DNA of 64,000 bases from Rhinolophus ferrumequinum (taxonomy: Eukaryota; Chordata; Mammalia; Chiroptera; Rhinolophidae): NCBI RefSeq assembly GCF_004115265.2, contig NC_046296.1, positions 21,024,795 through 21,088,794 on the forward strand, read 5' to 3'. How positions within the stretch are numbered: position 1 is the first letter of the stretch; every line of letters begins with the position of its first letter. A program made the translations under genes and the position numbers. The notes under the pieces are model-generated. The model did not search any database, had not been told where the DNA came from, and was given only the letters and a program-made list of their open reading frames with translations. This document shows, in pieces, positions 11,104 to 23,207 of the stretch.

Positions 11104-13183
11104 CTATGATAAGAAGAAAAATTCAATGTTTATTAAGAATAAATTCCAGAATTCATAAAAATATAATCACATGCGTTAGAGGATTAAACTCTATATATTA
11201 CCATTAAAATGGCAAAGTCTATGGTAAGAAGCATTCAAGGTTATTTAATCTTGAATTAAAAGAGATTATTTCACTTTCAAGATAATCTAAAATCTTTTAG
11301 GTTTCTTTAAAATCCAAACAGAAGTATAGAAATGTACTTTCAAAATGATTTGGGACGATTCTATACACTTAAAAAAAAATCAACAGAACATCCATTTTTA
11401 TTTTAGGTAACACTAAACACATAGTTTAAGAAAACAGAGAAGAGTTCCAAAATAGATACGCATCAAGTAAATCCGACTGCACATTGTACTACGTTTTCCC
11501 CATAAAACCTTATTTGATGGTAATCTAATAAAGGACTGTCAATGATAATTCTGTTTCTTTAACTCACAGAATTCTCAAATCACATTATTCATATTCTAAA
11601 TTCACTGGAATATTAGTCTTTTATCAGTGATAATGGGAGAGAAAAAGGCAATGTTTGAAGATGTCTTGACTTTTCCGTTCATTAGGAATTCAGTGAGATT
11701 TCACGTATGAATTGGTTTGTCCTGTGGTATTAATAAAATATGCCTATAACTAATGGAAGAATATATTTACAGTAGAAATCCTTACATAATCAATCTAGGT
11801 AAGTTATTATTCAGGAGGGATCTATTTTAAACTTATAATTATACTGAAATTAAAAGTCTAAAGACTTTTAAAAAAATTGTTTTGATGAAAGAACTATCTA
11901 TACAGTCCCAAAACATTTAAGCCAACTACCCTTCTCTGTAAGTTATTAGTTCACATATAAATTGGAAATTGTTTAACATACCAGAATATAGGCAAGGAAG
12001 AATTAAAACAAGGGACTGCAACGGAAAACTGCTACATTTCCTACAAACACGATTATCCCATAAAAAATTCTTTCCCAAGCATATAATTTATATCATTGGT
12101 TCAAATGTAATAATGGGGGTTATGCATACCTGTACTTCCTCTTCTGAGACACATTTATGGCATAAGCATTTACAGAGCCATCCACCTTTTTCCCCTGGAG
12201 AAAAGCAACAAACAAATATAAAAAACAGGAAGGATACATGCATGTGGGAACAGGGAAGGTATCGGTGAAGAAAGCATTGATCAAAGAGCTGAATCCTACA
12301 GACAAACTTAAATGGCAAGATCCATCTAAGAATGCCGTAGCCCAATGAAAGAGAAATTTCAGATCCTGATGATATTCCATGAACTCCCAAGTATTACCAC
12401 TTTCTGTTCACACATAGCAGTTAATACAATATTCAAACCAACAAACATACATGGTTTATATATTACGTACAAGGCATGCAGGGAAACAGGGTAGCAGATC
12501 CTAACTTTTTTTGGTCAAAGAATTTCTTGAAAACACAAACAATTTATGAATTATTTTATTCAGAAAAATTCACATTCACACAAAATTTAACTTATGACCT
12601 TAGCTCACAGTATTCTCAAATCATGGCTGAAACAGTTGCCATTCATATAAATCCTATTTCTTGCACAGGCCTTGCAATTTTGATTTTTAAATCAAGAATC
12701 AGAACACAGAACAACAGATGCTAATATTAAGTGTCACTTATATCTTGGCCTTTCTTAGGCGGCATCTAACCTCTTTTTCATTAATTGCTTTATGGGTCTT
12801 TTGATTCAGCCAAGTTAACTCACCACTTACTATTCCTTATGCCTGAATTGCCTTCCCAACTCCCACCCCATCTTCAACTATTTGGTTCTTATCTCTCAGT
12901 CAAGGCCCAATTCAAATGATCCAGCTGGCAGGAAGCACCCTCTTCTCTAACTCCCATAGAATGTTAACTGTGTTTTCCTCACAATACCCTCCGTGTTCCA
13001 ACCTGCATTATCATGATGTATATACTTGATATTATTTCCCCTATGAGACTGACTGCAAGCTTCTTGATGGAGAGATATGACTGAGTCACCTTTGCATTTT
13101 CACATCCTAGACCACCGCACTTCAGGTGCTCAGAAAATGACTGTTAAATGTATGAACATTACCCATTAATGTCACATCTCTCT

Positions 13184-13247
<64 letters not shown>

Positions 13248-15798
13248 AAACAAAACACATGACACTCAACCTCCCCCCAATTATTACTCATGGGAGTGTT
13301 TTCTGTGTAGCGTACTTATTAGATATTCGAGTTGGGGGATAAAAAAGGATTCTTATTCTCTGGTCTAAAGGCATGTACAGGTGAGGTACATATTTAAAGA
13401 GGAGGTAAAATAAATGTTTGGTCTTACTTTTCTATTGCTGTTTGACTACATTTTGGGCGAGGGGAGAATACTGGGTAAATTACTTGAGTTGTATGATTCT
13501 GACCTCTCAAGAATAAAAGGTAGGCATGACTTGGAAAGACTGGCTTGGAAAAAAAGTAAATAATGCTAACCTTTTTACTAAGTTCAATTCCTAAAGGCTT
13601 ACCGATTTTTGAAAACTATTTACAGAGTTGTATATTATTAGCCCTATTTTCATTTATATGCTGGACTAGAAAATTATCCATTAATAAACATAACTACACT
13701 TTGAATTTTTTTAAATGTAAAAATGGAAGGGAAAATAAGTGACTATATTGGCATATGAAAAGGTCCTATCGTAGATCAATGATCAAATATCACAGATAAC
13801 ACATGATGGGAAAAACACAAGTGAGCTGAGAGACTATAACTGATAGTCATGAAGTTACCTGCCTACAAACTAAATTAATACCCTTGTAGATGCCATAAAA
13901 AAAAAAAAAAACTACATTATTTATTCTAGTGGTACTCCACAATTTTTATGGGATCTATGAATTCTCACCTATTTTTCCTTTATAAACATCATTTTCATAC
14001 AGATTACATTTAAAAGCAAAATGAGACTTCATCTTTATATTTGATTCTCAGGAAATTTCAAACATAACATTGGGCAACAGTAACCCCACTCTCCCCAAAA
14101 GAAAATTCTCGTAAGTTCCTTCTCTATTCTTCTAAAAACAGTAAAATTATAGTTGCTTTACTTTGGAGATATTTTTATTCACCCTAAATATACATTAATA
14201 AATCATTTCACTTATAAAATACTCTTTGGACAACAAAGATTTGGTGTATTCAAGGGAAAAAAGCTGATTCAAAAATTGTATTAAATTCCAAAATGGGGTT
14301 CACATAACCATTTGTGAGAATAAGAGCTCATTCTTAATTTTCTCACCTCAATGTGCAGTACTTAGTTTACACATTGTCATTAAACGAAAAAAACAAAAAA
14401 CCCACAAAAAAGTGAATCCTATACAATCACATCAGTTAGAAACTTTTAACAGAATCTTAAATTTCTCCACTCATTCACAATTTAGTGGAACACAAGATTA
14501 AGGGAAGTGGATTATTTTTTCTCAAAAATCTTAATTTCCACGTGCAAAAACTAAATGGACTTAAAATTCCAGAAAAGTGTTTAAAATATATTCTTTCTCC
14601 ACACACTCTCCCTGTGTCTTTCCTTACTAGCTCCCTCCATCCCCCTCTTTCCATTTCCTCTCTCCAACTCCCCTCTCTCCTATTTCTCTTCCCTCTTCCC
14701 TCTCCTTCCCTATAATCCCTGCCTTCATCTCTCCCTCCAAAATCTCTCCCAACTTCTGACTTCTTTATTTTCTCCAGTATTATGATCAAGGCTAGACAGC
14801 ATTCATTCTCCAATCCACACCTCTTTTGAGCTATGAGATGTACTACGCATGTAGCTACCCAGTGTCATCTGTATCTGGCAGCTGAAATTCTTTCTTCTGT
14901 TTCCCAGCACTTCCCCTTCCCAAAACCCTTTCTTGGTTAACCCTACCACCCAGTCTTTCAGCCTGTCCCCTCAGAGTCATCACTGACTACTCTACTCATT
15001 CCCACTCCCGCCATCACCAGCACTAACTCGAACAGCTAAATGGTTCTCAATATTCCTCTCAGTTCAGGCCTTCATCAGCTTTCACTTGCATGACTCAGCA
15101 GTGCTCTCTGCCTCTAATCCAACCTGCCTTCCATCTGCTCTGGGTCCTCTTCCTAAAACACACATATAATCCTGTCATTCTTTTTCTTAAAAATTGTAGC
15201 TTCCTCTCCTCAACACCTAAAGAATCAACTTTAAATTCCTTAGCATGGCTAAGGATATTAAAAGTCCTCCGTGACTTCCCTCCTACCTCTATTTCTAGCC
15301 CATCAGCATCCTTTTACGTTACTGAAATTTGAAATTCGCACAATACACTATGCTCCTTCATGCCTACATGGCACTTTCCTGAGCTCTTCACTCCACTGCA
15401 AATGATCTTCCTCTTCTTCTTTGTCTGATCACCTCTACTGGCCCTTCAAGATCTAACTCAAACATCATCCTAGGCAAACACTCCCTGGATTCCAATGGCA
15501 CCTCAGTGCTTCCTTCTTGGTGTTCTCAAAGCCCTTCACATAGATAGTTATTGTCTTCTAATGGAATAAACTTGTATTAATGGAAGAAATTACACAAGCG
15601 ATAGTAAAAGAATATGAAAATGGGAGTCATAATGGATTAATTCAAACTAGAATGTTTAACTGGCTATGTGTTTTACTTACTTTTGTGGAGTCAAAGGAAG
15701 CAAATCCCATTAATTTCATCATTTCTATTTCTTCCTCTGTTTTGCCCTCTAAGTCTTCCTCTACAAAAATAAGTGATAATATTTAAACTCTATCAGTG

Positions 15799-15834
<36 letters not shown>

Positions 15835-18778
15835 AAAAGAGGTGGCAATAAATTAAGTCAGCAGAGAACATACAAAAATATTAGCTAAAGACTTGAGTCT
15901 AACGAAAAAAATTCATGTTCAATTGGATAGAATGTAACTTAAGGTGCAAGGAAGGAATGTGCTCTCCACCAAGAGACTGCTTAAAAGGACATGCTTGGAG
16001 CTTTTAGGCTAGACCACCTTCAACCTTTCTGCTCTGACATTCGTCTATAGTCGAATGATATTTCCATGCCTCTGACTGTGGCGTTCAACTTGACCCCACG
16101 AGCTCAGTGTTCCAGAAAGGAAGTTTAGGAAAGCAGATATACATTTTTCTACATTTTTGTGTTTTTCAAGAATGAATAACAATAGGAAATTTTTATACTT
16201 TAATCAATTACTTTAATAAAATGTAGCACCTTAACTGTATTTACTTAAAAATACAAATTCTGTAATTACTTTCTGTTGGTTTTGACATATTTTGGAAAAA
16301 AAAACTTGAAATTAATTAACACAGTGAATTAATGCAGTTAATATCAGACATGATACTAGTTTTAAAGGTGTTTCCAGGGGCGGCCAGATGCTCGGTTGGT
16401 TAGAGCGCGAGCTCTCAACAAGGTTGTGGGTTCAATTCCTGCATGGGATGGGGGGTCCTCCACAACTAGATTGAAGGACAATGGTGACTTAGAGCTGATG
16501 GGCCCTGGAGAAACACACTGTTCCCCAACAAAATTAAAAAAAAAAAAAAAAAAAAAAAAAGGTACTTCCAAAACATAATATGCTCATGTTTTTAACTGTC
16601 CTCCTTATATCAGGAGCATCAGAGAGAACCAGGAGCTCATTAAGGTACACTTAAAACAAAAATCTCAAAACCATATGCAATGAACACTGTAAAAAACTTA
16701 ATGTATTTCAATGTTCAAAAATTATACTTTTATAATCTTATCATGAATGAAGTTTTCTAAACAAGGCTGTACTTTTCCTAGAGTATTTATCTGATAACAT
16801 TACCAGTAATCTGACGTTCTTTGCTCTTCGTTTCTTTTGCTTCTTTCTTTTCCTCATCTCTTCTTTCTTTCAGTCGAGAAGGGGAAGGAGATGTGGATCT
16901 GTGTCGTCTTGGGGATCTAATATTTAATAAGTAAAGATGTCAGGAGAGACATACCTGGCTACTGTGTTGATCAGCAAGGATATATATAAGTGCCTGAAAA
17001 GTAAAAGCTGAACAAGAGCCAGGCTCCAGAGAACCAAGAGTCCATTCCCTCTAGATGAGTTAGAAGGTTCTGCCTAAGCCCTAAATGTTAACAAAAAACA
17101 AAAAACGCAGTTCACTGCTTAAGCATCAGTCTCACTCAGTAGAGCTAGGGCTAAAAAATTTTTGTAAGGCAAAAAAATATAACCAGTTTTTAACAATTAC
17201 AAACAAACAAAAAGTTGACTTAAACAGTGGATACTTATTAAGAATCAAGAGTCCATTCTAAACTTCCAACATCTTATATTCTTGATTATATACTTGAATA
17301 AACTGTTATCACCAAAAAATTAATAAAAAAACAAACAATAATACAGGACATATTTCTTATTCTTGCCAAGCACCATGTTAAGTGCTTTTCATGCATTATT
17401 TCTCATTTACTCCTAAGGCAACTCTCAGAATAGAAGCTATTATTAACCTTGTTTACCAATGGAAACGTTAAGTTTAGAATAAGGTGGACTTAAGTTCCCC
17501 TTATTTAACGCAATTGTAAATCCCCTTATAAGTGATAAGAACAAAGTTAAGGGTAACGACTAGTTTCTTTGGGGCTTGTGGTAAAACCTCTGGTTATTTT
17601 CTGCACTCACCTGGAGCGTCTTCTGTGAGGGGATCGGGAGCGGCTCCTTCTCCGATCTCTCTCGCGGGACCGGGGGGACCTTTCTCGGCGCCTGCGTTCT
17701 CTCTCCCGGGAAGCGGACCGGGACCGCCTACGCTCTAATACAACAAAACACACAAAATTGCAAAGCCGAAAATTACCTCAAATATCTAGAGCTGCGCCGT
17801 CCAACAGAAATATAATGAGGGCCATCGTTACTAGTGACATTAAGTACAAAGAAACAGGTGTACTTACTTTTAACAGCATATGTTATTTGGCCCAATATAT
17901 ATCCAAACTATTATCATTTAAACATGGACTCAATATAAAAAAATTACTGAGATTTTTACTTTTTTTTTTCCGGACTAAAATCAAGGAAATCCGGTGTGTA
18001 TTCTACAGTTAAACAAAACTTCTTAATTGACTGAGCACTTTTTAAGTGCTCAATAGCCGTATGTGGATCGCAGCCTCATTTAACTTTTAAGAAAATCAAG
18101 TCCTGACTAGTTGAAGGTAGTAAAAACTACTACCTAAGGGGCGTAACCTTGGGTCTGTGTTAGATGTTCTTTACATCGCACTGCCTCATTTATGGGAGTG
18201 GGGGCCAGAAGACATTACGAGGTGCGCTCCCTGGACCCAAGATTCTAAATATCGATTTCCCTACTATAAACCGGGGAGGGGGGGACTAACATTGAGCGTT
18301 TGAGTATCAGTCAGTGTCGCATGCTGAGTGCTATGGAATGTGACATTATTTCTCCTATCAGTTTTGAAAGGTAGGTAATACTACCTCCAGTTCAGACCCA
18401 GAGAGGTCGGATGACCTGCACATGGTCCCCCAGATAATAAGCGAGGGAACCGTAGTCTGATTCTAAATTTCACAGCCACAAGCATAACAAAAGTTACTGT
18501 GGGAGGCTGACAAAGAGAGAAACCCTAATTTAGAAGATTAAAAAACAACAACAATAAAAACTGCCTTCAAATCGGAGGGCCCAGGTCTGCGTCCCCCATC
18601 CACTCCCGCCCCCCGCCCCCCTCGCTCTTCCGCTCAGGAGTAAATGGCCCGCCTCTCCGCCTCCCTCGTACTGGAACAACAACAACAACAAAAAGACGCG
18701 CCTCCAACGGAACCCCAAACTCTCGGAATTGCTTCTGGACTCACCCCTCCGTGGGGAGCGGCTGCGGCTGCGACCCAT
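11049..18778 (-). CDS. SNRNP27: SNRNP27, U4/U6.U5 tri-snRNP 27 kDa protein, complete coding sequence
   Basis: Known role: a small nuclear SR-like protein of the U4/U6.U5 tri-snRNP; its conserved C-terminus influences 5' splice-site choice. Exons: 18745-18778, 17611-17734, 16804-16916, 15681-15760, 12130-12194, 11049-11103; total 471 nt, 156 aa plus stop. The ATG at 18778 opens [11 protein letters not shown]. Residues 1 to about 70 are Arg/Ser-rich with SRSRSP and RRRSR repeats. Next come a charged Lys/Glu linker ([20 protein letters not shown]), an acidic [15 protein letters not shown] segment and the conserved end [20 protein letters not shown], then [16 protein letters not shown]. Met142 corresponds to Met141 of human, the residue altered in a C. 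elegans snrp-27 splicing mutant. Exon 2 encodes SPRS where I recall human SRS, giving one extra residue (156 against 155). All junctions are GT-AG. Confidence 0.97.
11104..12129 (-). other. SNRNP27: SNRNP27 intron 5, nothing else recognised
   Basis: AT-rich intron with no convincing repeat or RNA gene. Confidence 0.6.
12130..12194 (-). CDS. SNRNP27: SNRNP27 coding exon 5
   Basis: Residues 118-138 ([20 protein letters not shown] then Y). The acceptor is CTCCAG|GGGAAA and the donor ACAG|GTATGC. Confidence 0.95.
12800..13157 (+). mobile_element. L2 LINE 3' end
   Basis: 'CTTATGCCTGAATTGCCTTC', 'CTCAGTCAAGGCCCAATTC', 'ACTGCAAGCTTCTTGATGGA' and a closing 'TGTTAAATGTATGAAC' match the L2 3' region in order. 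SNRNP27 intron 4. Confidence 0.75.
13176..13248. repeat. Compound microsatellite (TC)n(AC)n
   Basis: A run of CT/TC dinucleotides from about 13176 passes into CA dinucleotides from about 13224. SNRNP27 intron 4, and likely length-polymorphic. Confidence 0.95.
13250..14870. other. SNRNP27: SNRNP27 intron 4 middle, pyrimidine-rich block, nothing coding
   Basis: AT-rich sequence with a CT-rich tract at about 14600-14770 on the plus strand. No repeat family was assigned. Confidence 0.5.
14880..15560 (+). mobile_element. L2 LINE 3' region
   Basis: Ordered L2-like phrases: 'CCTCAGAGTCATCACTGACT', 'CTTAGCATGGCTAAGGATAT', 'GTGACTTCCCTCCTACCT', 'GGCCCTTCAAGATCTAACTC', 'CACTCCCTGGATTCC'. About 0.7 kb, with no open frame. 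Confidence 0.75.
15681..15760 (-). CDS. SNRNP27: SNRNP27 coding exon 4
   Basis: Residues 91-117, the acidic [15 protein letters not shown] block followed by [12 protein letters not shown]. The donor is AAAA|GTAAGT. Confidence 0.95.
15799..15832. repeat. (AC)n microsatellite
   Basis: About 15 uninterrupted CA/AC units in SNRNP27 intron 3. Confidence 0.95.
16377..16557 (+). mobile_element. VES-type tRNA-derived SINE (bat)
   Basis: The tRNA-like head has an A-box-like TGGTTAGAGCGCGAGC and a B-box-like GGTTCAATTCC. The body reads 'CTCCACAACTAGATTGAA', 'AGAGCTGATGGGCCCTGGAG', 'AAACACACTG', and ends in poly-A. Flanks AAAGGTGTTTCCA (16364-16376) and AAAGGTACTTCCA (16558-16570) form a target-site duplication with two differences. 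SNRNP27 intron 3, antisense to the gene. Confidence 0.85.
16804..16916 (-). CDS. SNRNP27: SNRNP27 coding exon 3
   Basis: Residues 53-90: [14 protein letters not shown] and then a charged helix-prone linker. The donor ACTG|GTAATG departs from the usual GTRAGT at position +5. Confidence 0.95.
17355..17480 (-). mobile_element. MIR SINE fragment
   Basis: Reverse-complement MIR text: 'GTTAAGTGCTTTTCATGCAT', 'CATTTACTCCTAAGGCAAC', 'TTTACCAATGGAAACGTTAA'. SNRNP27 intron 2. Confidence 0.65.
17611..17734 (-). CDS. SNRNP27: SNRNP27 coding exon 2 (RS domain)
   Basis: Residues 12-52, almost all Arg, Ser and Glu, ending PHRRRSR across the junction. The acceptor is TATTAG|AGCG and the donor CCAG|GTGAGT. 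It carries the extra Pro32. Confidence 0.95.
17788..18075 (+). mobile_element. hAT-Charlie-type nonautonomous DNA transposon
   Basis: Begins 'CCGTCCAACAGAAATATAAT', continues 'CCCAATATATATCCAAACTA', 'ATCATTTAAACATGGACTCA' and 'GAAATCCGGTGTGTATTCTA', and ends 'AAGTGCTCAATAGCCGTATG'. This is a common mammalian MER-class element; I do not assign a subfamily. SNRNP27 intron 1. Confidence 0.7.
18290..18480 (-). mobile_element. MIR SINE
   Basis: Reverse-complement MIR: 'GCTGAGTGCTATGGAATGTG', 'ACCCAGAGAGGTCGGATGAC', 'CATGGTCCCCCAGATAATAA'. SNRNP27 intron 1. Confidence 0.75.
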
Positions 18779-19070
18779 TCGGGGTGCTCCTTCACCTCAC
18801 AGCGCCCCGGAAGCGACTCTGCAACAACTTCTGGGACGGCCGGGAACTGACTGAGCTTTTACCGCCGACTGGGAAACGTCGAAACGACTCACGAGGGTTC
18901 CGGTTTCTAAAGAAGTGAAGTTGAGCTAAGCCAGCCCAGAGTCACCCAGCCCGGTCCTGATGCCGCCACTTCAGAGCCCAAAGATTCCGGTGAGAACCAA
19001 GTTGTCATCTCCGCTCTTCCAGTCCGCGCCCCCCCGACCCCTTTTTGCGGCGGTTTCCCCATCTTTTGTG
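18560..19070. promoter_or_regulatory. SNRNP27: CpG island / SNRNP27 promoter
   Basis: Short CpG-rich stretch spanning exon 1 and the sequence upstream of the ATG. It holds an ETS-type CCGGAAG at 18807-18813 about 30 bp upstream of the start codon and no TATA box, which is usual for a housekeeping splicing gene. The transcription start itself is not resolved. Confidence 0.75.
18745..18778 (-). CDS. SNRNP27: SNRNP27 coding exon 1
   Basis: Residues 1-11 ([11 protein letters not shown]) plus one base. The donor is G|GTGAGT. It sits inside the CpG-rich promoter. Confidence 0.95.
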
Positions 19071-19079
19071 TCCGCCGTG

Positions 19080-19755
19080 GGCATTAAAGTGTGCTACTTA
19101 ATGTTATAGAAATCTGAAAAAATCCGTACCACCCTAACACAGTTCTCATTTTCCCCATTTTTCTTTCCAGTCCTTGTCCACATGCACAAAATATTTAATA
19201 TCAAACCAATGCTAAAGACAGCATTTGCAAGCAGTTTAAGTCCACACGAGGAAGCACCAGGGTGGGTCGGGAGGCAGAGGGAGCCAGGGGAAAGCACTGG
19301 TAAGAGACTTCATCGTGGTTTTTGCAGGAGGGAAGAGCAGAGGCAGAGTAAGGTTTAAGATTGGCGAATTTGAATAATTTCAGCGGGTTTGGGGATGCAG
19401 GGGCTGTTCAGAGTTGTTTGGTACCTGGTCCTGGAGTCATTAGGACAGAGGAACATTGCCTGGCTTGTGAGAGTTTGGTAAAGAAAGTAGTGGAGAGTAT
19501 AGGCTGGTGTGCATATAACAGGCACTCTCCCAAGGCCAAACATTTGCTATCTGTAGGAATTAGCTAGCCCTGGGAAAGGCAGTCACAGCAAGGTCACAGG
19601 CGTCAAAACATGAAAATAAAGAGGCATGATTAGTACAATTATGCACACAAACAACCTACGGTATGTACCAGAGGATTAATCAGTGAAAAAAGACAAACCT
19701 GCTCTTGAGTAGATTGCTGGCCACTGAAGGGTACACAGTATGAAAGTGCATCCAT
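19080..19755. other. Intergenic SNRNP27-GMCL1, nothing recognised
   Basis: No clear gene or repeat. Open frames here do not resemble any protein I know. Confidence 0.5.
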
Positions 19756-19759
19756 AGGT

Positions 19760-20745
19760 GAAGAACATTATGAGGGCACATAAGACTGGTACCTAACCGG
19801 TTTTGAGGGCAAAGGTTGTCAAGAAAAGTTTCCAGGAGGAAATGATGTCCAAACAAGACCTGAAAGATGAGTAGAAATTAGGTGAAATGGGGTTTGTTGT
19901 GGGGAGAGGTGGGAAGAGATTGTTGAGGCTGAGGAGGCTGCATGTGCAAGGGTAAGAGGCAAGGGAGAAGATGGGCTTTGTAGAGAACTAAAAGTATGGC
20001 GGCTACTCGGGGAGCAAGGAGTGGAAATGTAAAGACAAGGCTAGAATAGACTTGGAAGCTATGATAGAGTTGTCCTGAGGCAAAGGCAATAGGGAGCCTT
20101 TGAAGGGTTTAAGGATGGGAGGGAATCATATTTGAGTTTATTCAGAGAACACTTTGGGTGATGAGTCTTAACTAGAGAGGGAATATAATAGGAGACTGAT
20201 ACAATAATTTAGATTGGAAATTATGGTGGCTTGTAGAAAGGTATCAGTGGGTATTGTGGAAAGTGCTTGAATTTGAGAAGTAATTGGTGAAACTGGAAAA
20301 ACTTAGTGATTTTTTTGATACAGAGGATTCAAGGATGACATCCAGGTTTCTGGTCTGTGAAACTAAGTGGATGGTAGCATTATTTGCTAAAATAGGGCAT
20401 ATAGAAGAAGATATGTTCAGATCTGGACATGCTAATTTGAGGTGCCATGTTTAACACTCAAGAGGAGATGCCAACTAGATGTGTATCTGGAGCTCAGAAG
20501 AGAGAAGGCCAGACTGGAACTGCAGAATACGGCATCATCAGAATACAGATGTTCACTTGACGCCATTAGAGTGCATGAAATCAGCTGGTGCAGGCTCAGG
20601 CGAGAAAAGTGACTGGAGACAGCCAGAAGAACCCCAAAAGGAGACTAAGGAGTGTCCAGAGAAACAGAAGGAAAACTGGGTGAGTTGGACATCAGAGAAG
20701 TTTGAGAAAAGGCTGCTTTTTAAGAACAAGGCAGTTAATTTATGT
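19760..20745 (-). mobile_element. L2 LINE, antisense fragment
   Basis: Reads as L2 reverse complement: 'GACCTGAAAGATGAGTAGAA', 'GGGCTTTGTAGAGAACT', 'GGGAGCCTTTGAAGGGTTTA', 'CAAGGATGACATCCAGGTTT', 'GCCAACTAGATGTGTATCTG'. About 1 kb and decayed. Confidence 0.75.
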
Positions 20746-20749
20746 TAGT

Positions 20750-21890
20750 TAAAAGGAATGAAAAACAAACAAACAAAACACCTGGAACCTATTGGATTGA
20801 GCAACAAAGTGTTGACTCAGGAAGTTTTAATTTATGAATGGCTTTTGAAGTAGAGGAAGAATTTGGAGAACCTTTGCAGTTTGGCTGAGGCAGGGCAAAA
20901 TATGGCACTGGATGGAGGTAAATGTGAAAAGATGGGAGAAACTTAAGCCCATTTAAATATTGGTGTGAATGAATCAGTATAGATAAAAAAAAAAAAAAAA
21001 GTAAAGATCCAGAATAGAAAGGGGAAAAAAAAAACCAAAGGATTTTTTTTGTACCTTAAAGGTACATCAACTTTAGCCAGGAGAAGAAATGGTGTGTCTC
21101 CAAATGGCTCCTCCCCTTTAACATGTGCAATAGAAATTGGTTCTGCGAGGGCTTTGTTATTTACTTGCTGTTCAAGTTGCTCTCTCTCAGGATGTAGATT
21201 ATCCAGGACCATGTATCTTCAGCATTGCATCTGGAAGAAAATCCTGTTTCCCATACATTCTAAGTTGAAGTTCTCTCATTCTAAAGGCCATTTAGATAGA
21301 ATTTGAGTGGAGAGGGTGGAGTAAGGTCAACACTTGTGATTACACTTGCTTATGTTTCTTCCCCAACCAGTTATTTTCAATAAAAGCAAACTGTATTTAA
21401 AGTATGTGTGTATTTTATGTAAGAATCAGCATTAACCATGAGTGATTCTCTGCAAATGTTCTATCTCTAGCTTGGTTAAATTTTGTTTTAACTTTGCTAA
21501 TCCTATTTCATATAAAATCACCAGCCTTTACAAAAGTATCCTATTTTATCATTATATATGGATGCATGCTATTGACTCAGTAATTCCTCCCCCCCCCCCG
21601 CCCCGTTAGATGTAATCTGACCACTAGTTAACAGTGAGTGATGTTTGAGGCTTTTTGCTTTTACACCCCTGTAAGTTGGACCTTGGGAAGAATTTCACAC
21701 TTTTGTTTTGTAATGCAGTCAAGAGATTAGATCCACACTGTTTCAAATTATGAGTCAACATATCATTTCAGGTGACTGACAAGTTATCTGTCATTTGCAC
21801 TCTTGGCTCTCTTATTTTTTCTATTCTTTATGTAGTTTCATCTTAAAGGGAATACAATTTTTGACAGTTTCAACATTGATAGTCCAATAC
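20750..21890. other. Intergenic, nothing coding; poly-C run at about 21589
   Basis: Contains an A-run near 20986 and a C-rich mononucleotide run at about 21589-21604. No gene was recognised. Confidence 0.5.
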
Positions 21891-21894
21891 TCTA

Positions 21895-22200
21895 GACCAA
21901 ATCTATTTGATAGCGCTTTCTGCAATGATGGAAATATTCCATATCTGTTCTAATATGGTAGCCAATAGTTACATGTGATTACTAGGCACTTACAATGTGC
22001 CAACTGTCTCTGAGGAAGTAAATTTTAAGTTGTATTTAATTTTAATTAACTTACATTTAGATAGCTACTGTGACTCTTTATAACCCTATTTTTGCATGTG
22101 ATGTTGAAAATTGTTCATTAATGATGGTAATACTATTCAAAGCCTTGAAATTTGATAAAATGTTGGCTGCTAAACACATGGTAAAAAAGCTAGTGACTAC
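21895..22200 (+). mobile_element. hAT-Charlie-type element, degraded
   Basis: Related to the copy at 17788: 'CTGCAATGATGGAAATATTC', 'ATGGTAGCCAATAGTTACAT', 'ACTAGGCACTTACAATGTGC'. The right half is unclear. Confidence 0.45.
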
Positions 22201-23190
22201 CACTGTTCATTTAACTTTGCCTTGTTAAGTTTCAAGCCAAATACATACATGTGTATTTAAAAAGGAAAGGTACATTCTTATCTCTCCTTAGTAATTTAGC
22301 ATGAGACTCGGGAACATTTTCTCTTAAGGATGTCTTCTTTACTGATAGCCAAGCTAACAAAATTATTGCTGGGTATTGTTTTCTAGCCCTAGCAGCTTAA
22401 GAGTTGGCAAAGGCTATAAGGCAAAAGCTGACAAACACAAAAGCTTTCATATATAGTAGTTTATATGTCAGCTGACACTATTAATACTTTATTGAAAATA
22501 TGTCTATTGAAAAAAGTGAAAAGTGTTTAGTAAGAAAACAAAAGCAGATCTTTGCTCTTAGTGTGAAGTATTAGCTAACAATTATCAACTTCTCAAATGA
22601 CAACAAATCCTACTTGTGACTGAAGAAATTATGATTTTGTTTGTGGATGACACAAGCAATTTGGCCAGGAAAGAACCAATGGACAAGAAACATATATAAT
22701 TCCAATTTGGTTAGTTTATATAAGTGAAATGAAATAATTTTACTCACTAATACTCAAAATTTTATCTTTACTCCCAAGATTTGTAAAAATTCAACTATTA
22801 AAATAACTCAAGATTGATATTTATATTTTTTAATATATAAGAGGCAAGGAAGCTCTGATACTATAAGATAAAATAAAAGCCTCTTATGAGATATAATTAT
22901 AGCCAAATATGAAAATAAGAAATGTAGCCTCTTGATGCAGCCAAATTATTGTATTAGAAACATTTAAACTCCAGTTCTGGGGGCAGAGATGGGGAGAGGC
23001 ATTTAAAAGCTTCCTTTAATCAGGAGGATGTATTTTGAAAGGATGGAAGCCATTTATAAACGTATGGACATATTACTGGGGAAGAAACACTATCAATAAA
23101 TCCCAAAAGTTAAATCTAATTAGAAAATATCTAACTTGAGAGAAAAAAAATTCTGGTTTCAACTAAGTTTTTTTTTTTTGTCCATTTTAT
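22201..23190. other. Intergenic, nothing recognised
   Basis: AT-rich DNA downstream of GMCL1 with no supported feature. Confidence 0.5.
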
Positions 23191-23201
23191 GTAAGAGCTT
23201 A

Positions 23202-23207
23202 TTTATT
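23202..23207 (-). terminator. GMCL1: Candidate GMCL1 poly(A) signal (distal)
   Basis: The gene strand reads AGAATAAATAAGCTC, followed by a genomic A-run at about 23170-23180. 3'-end reads are needed to choose between the two signals. Confidence 0.4.

Noticed and set aside
12088-12390. Minus-strand frames of 86-100 codons around 12088-12390
   Set aside because: They contain SNRNP27 exon 5 read through into the introns; only 12130-12194 is exon.
16362-16578. Possible tRNA gene or coding frame at the tRNA-like head
   Set aside because: A-box and B-box belong to a SINE with a body, poly-A tail and target duplications. The cloverleaf is degraded.
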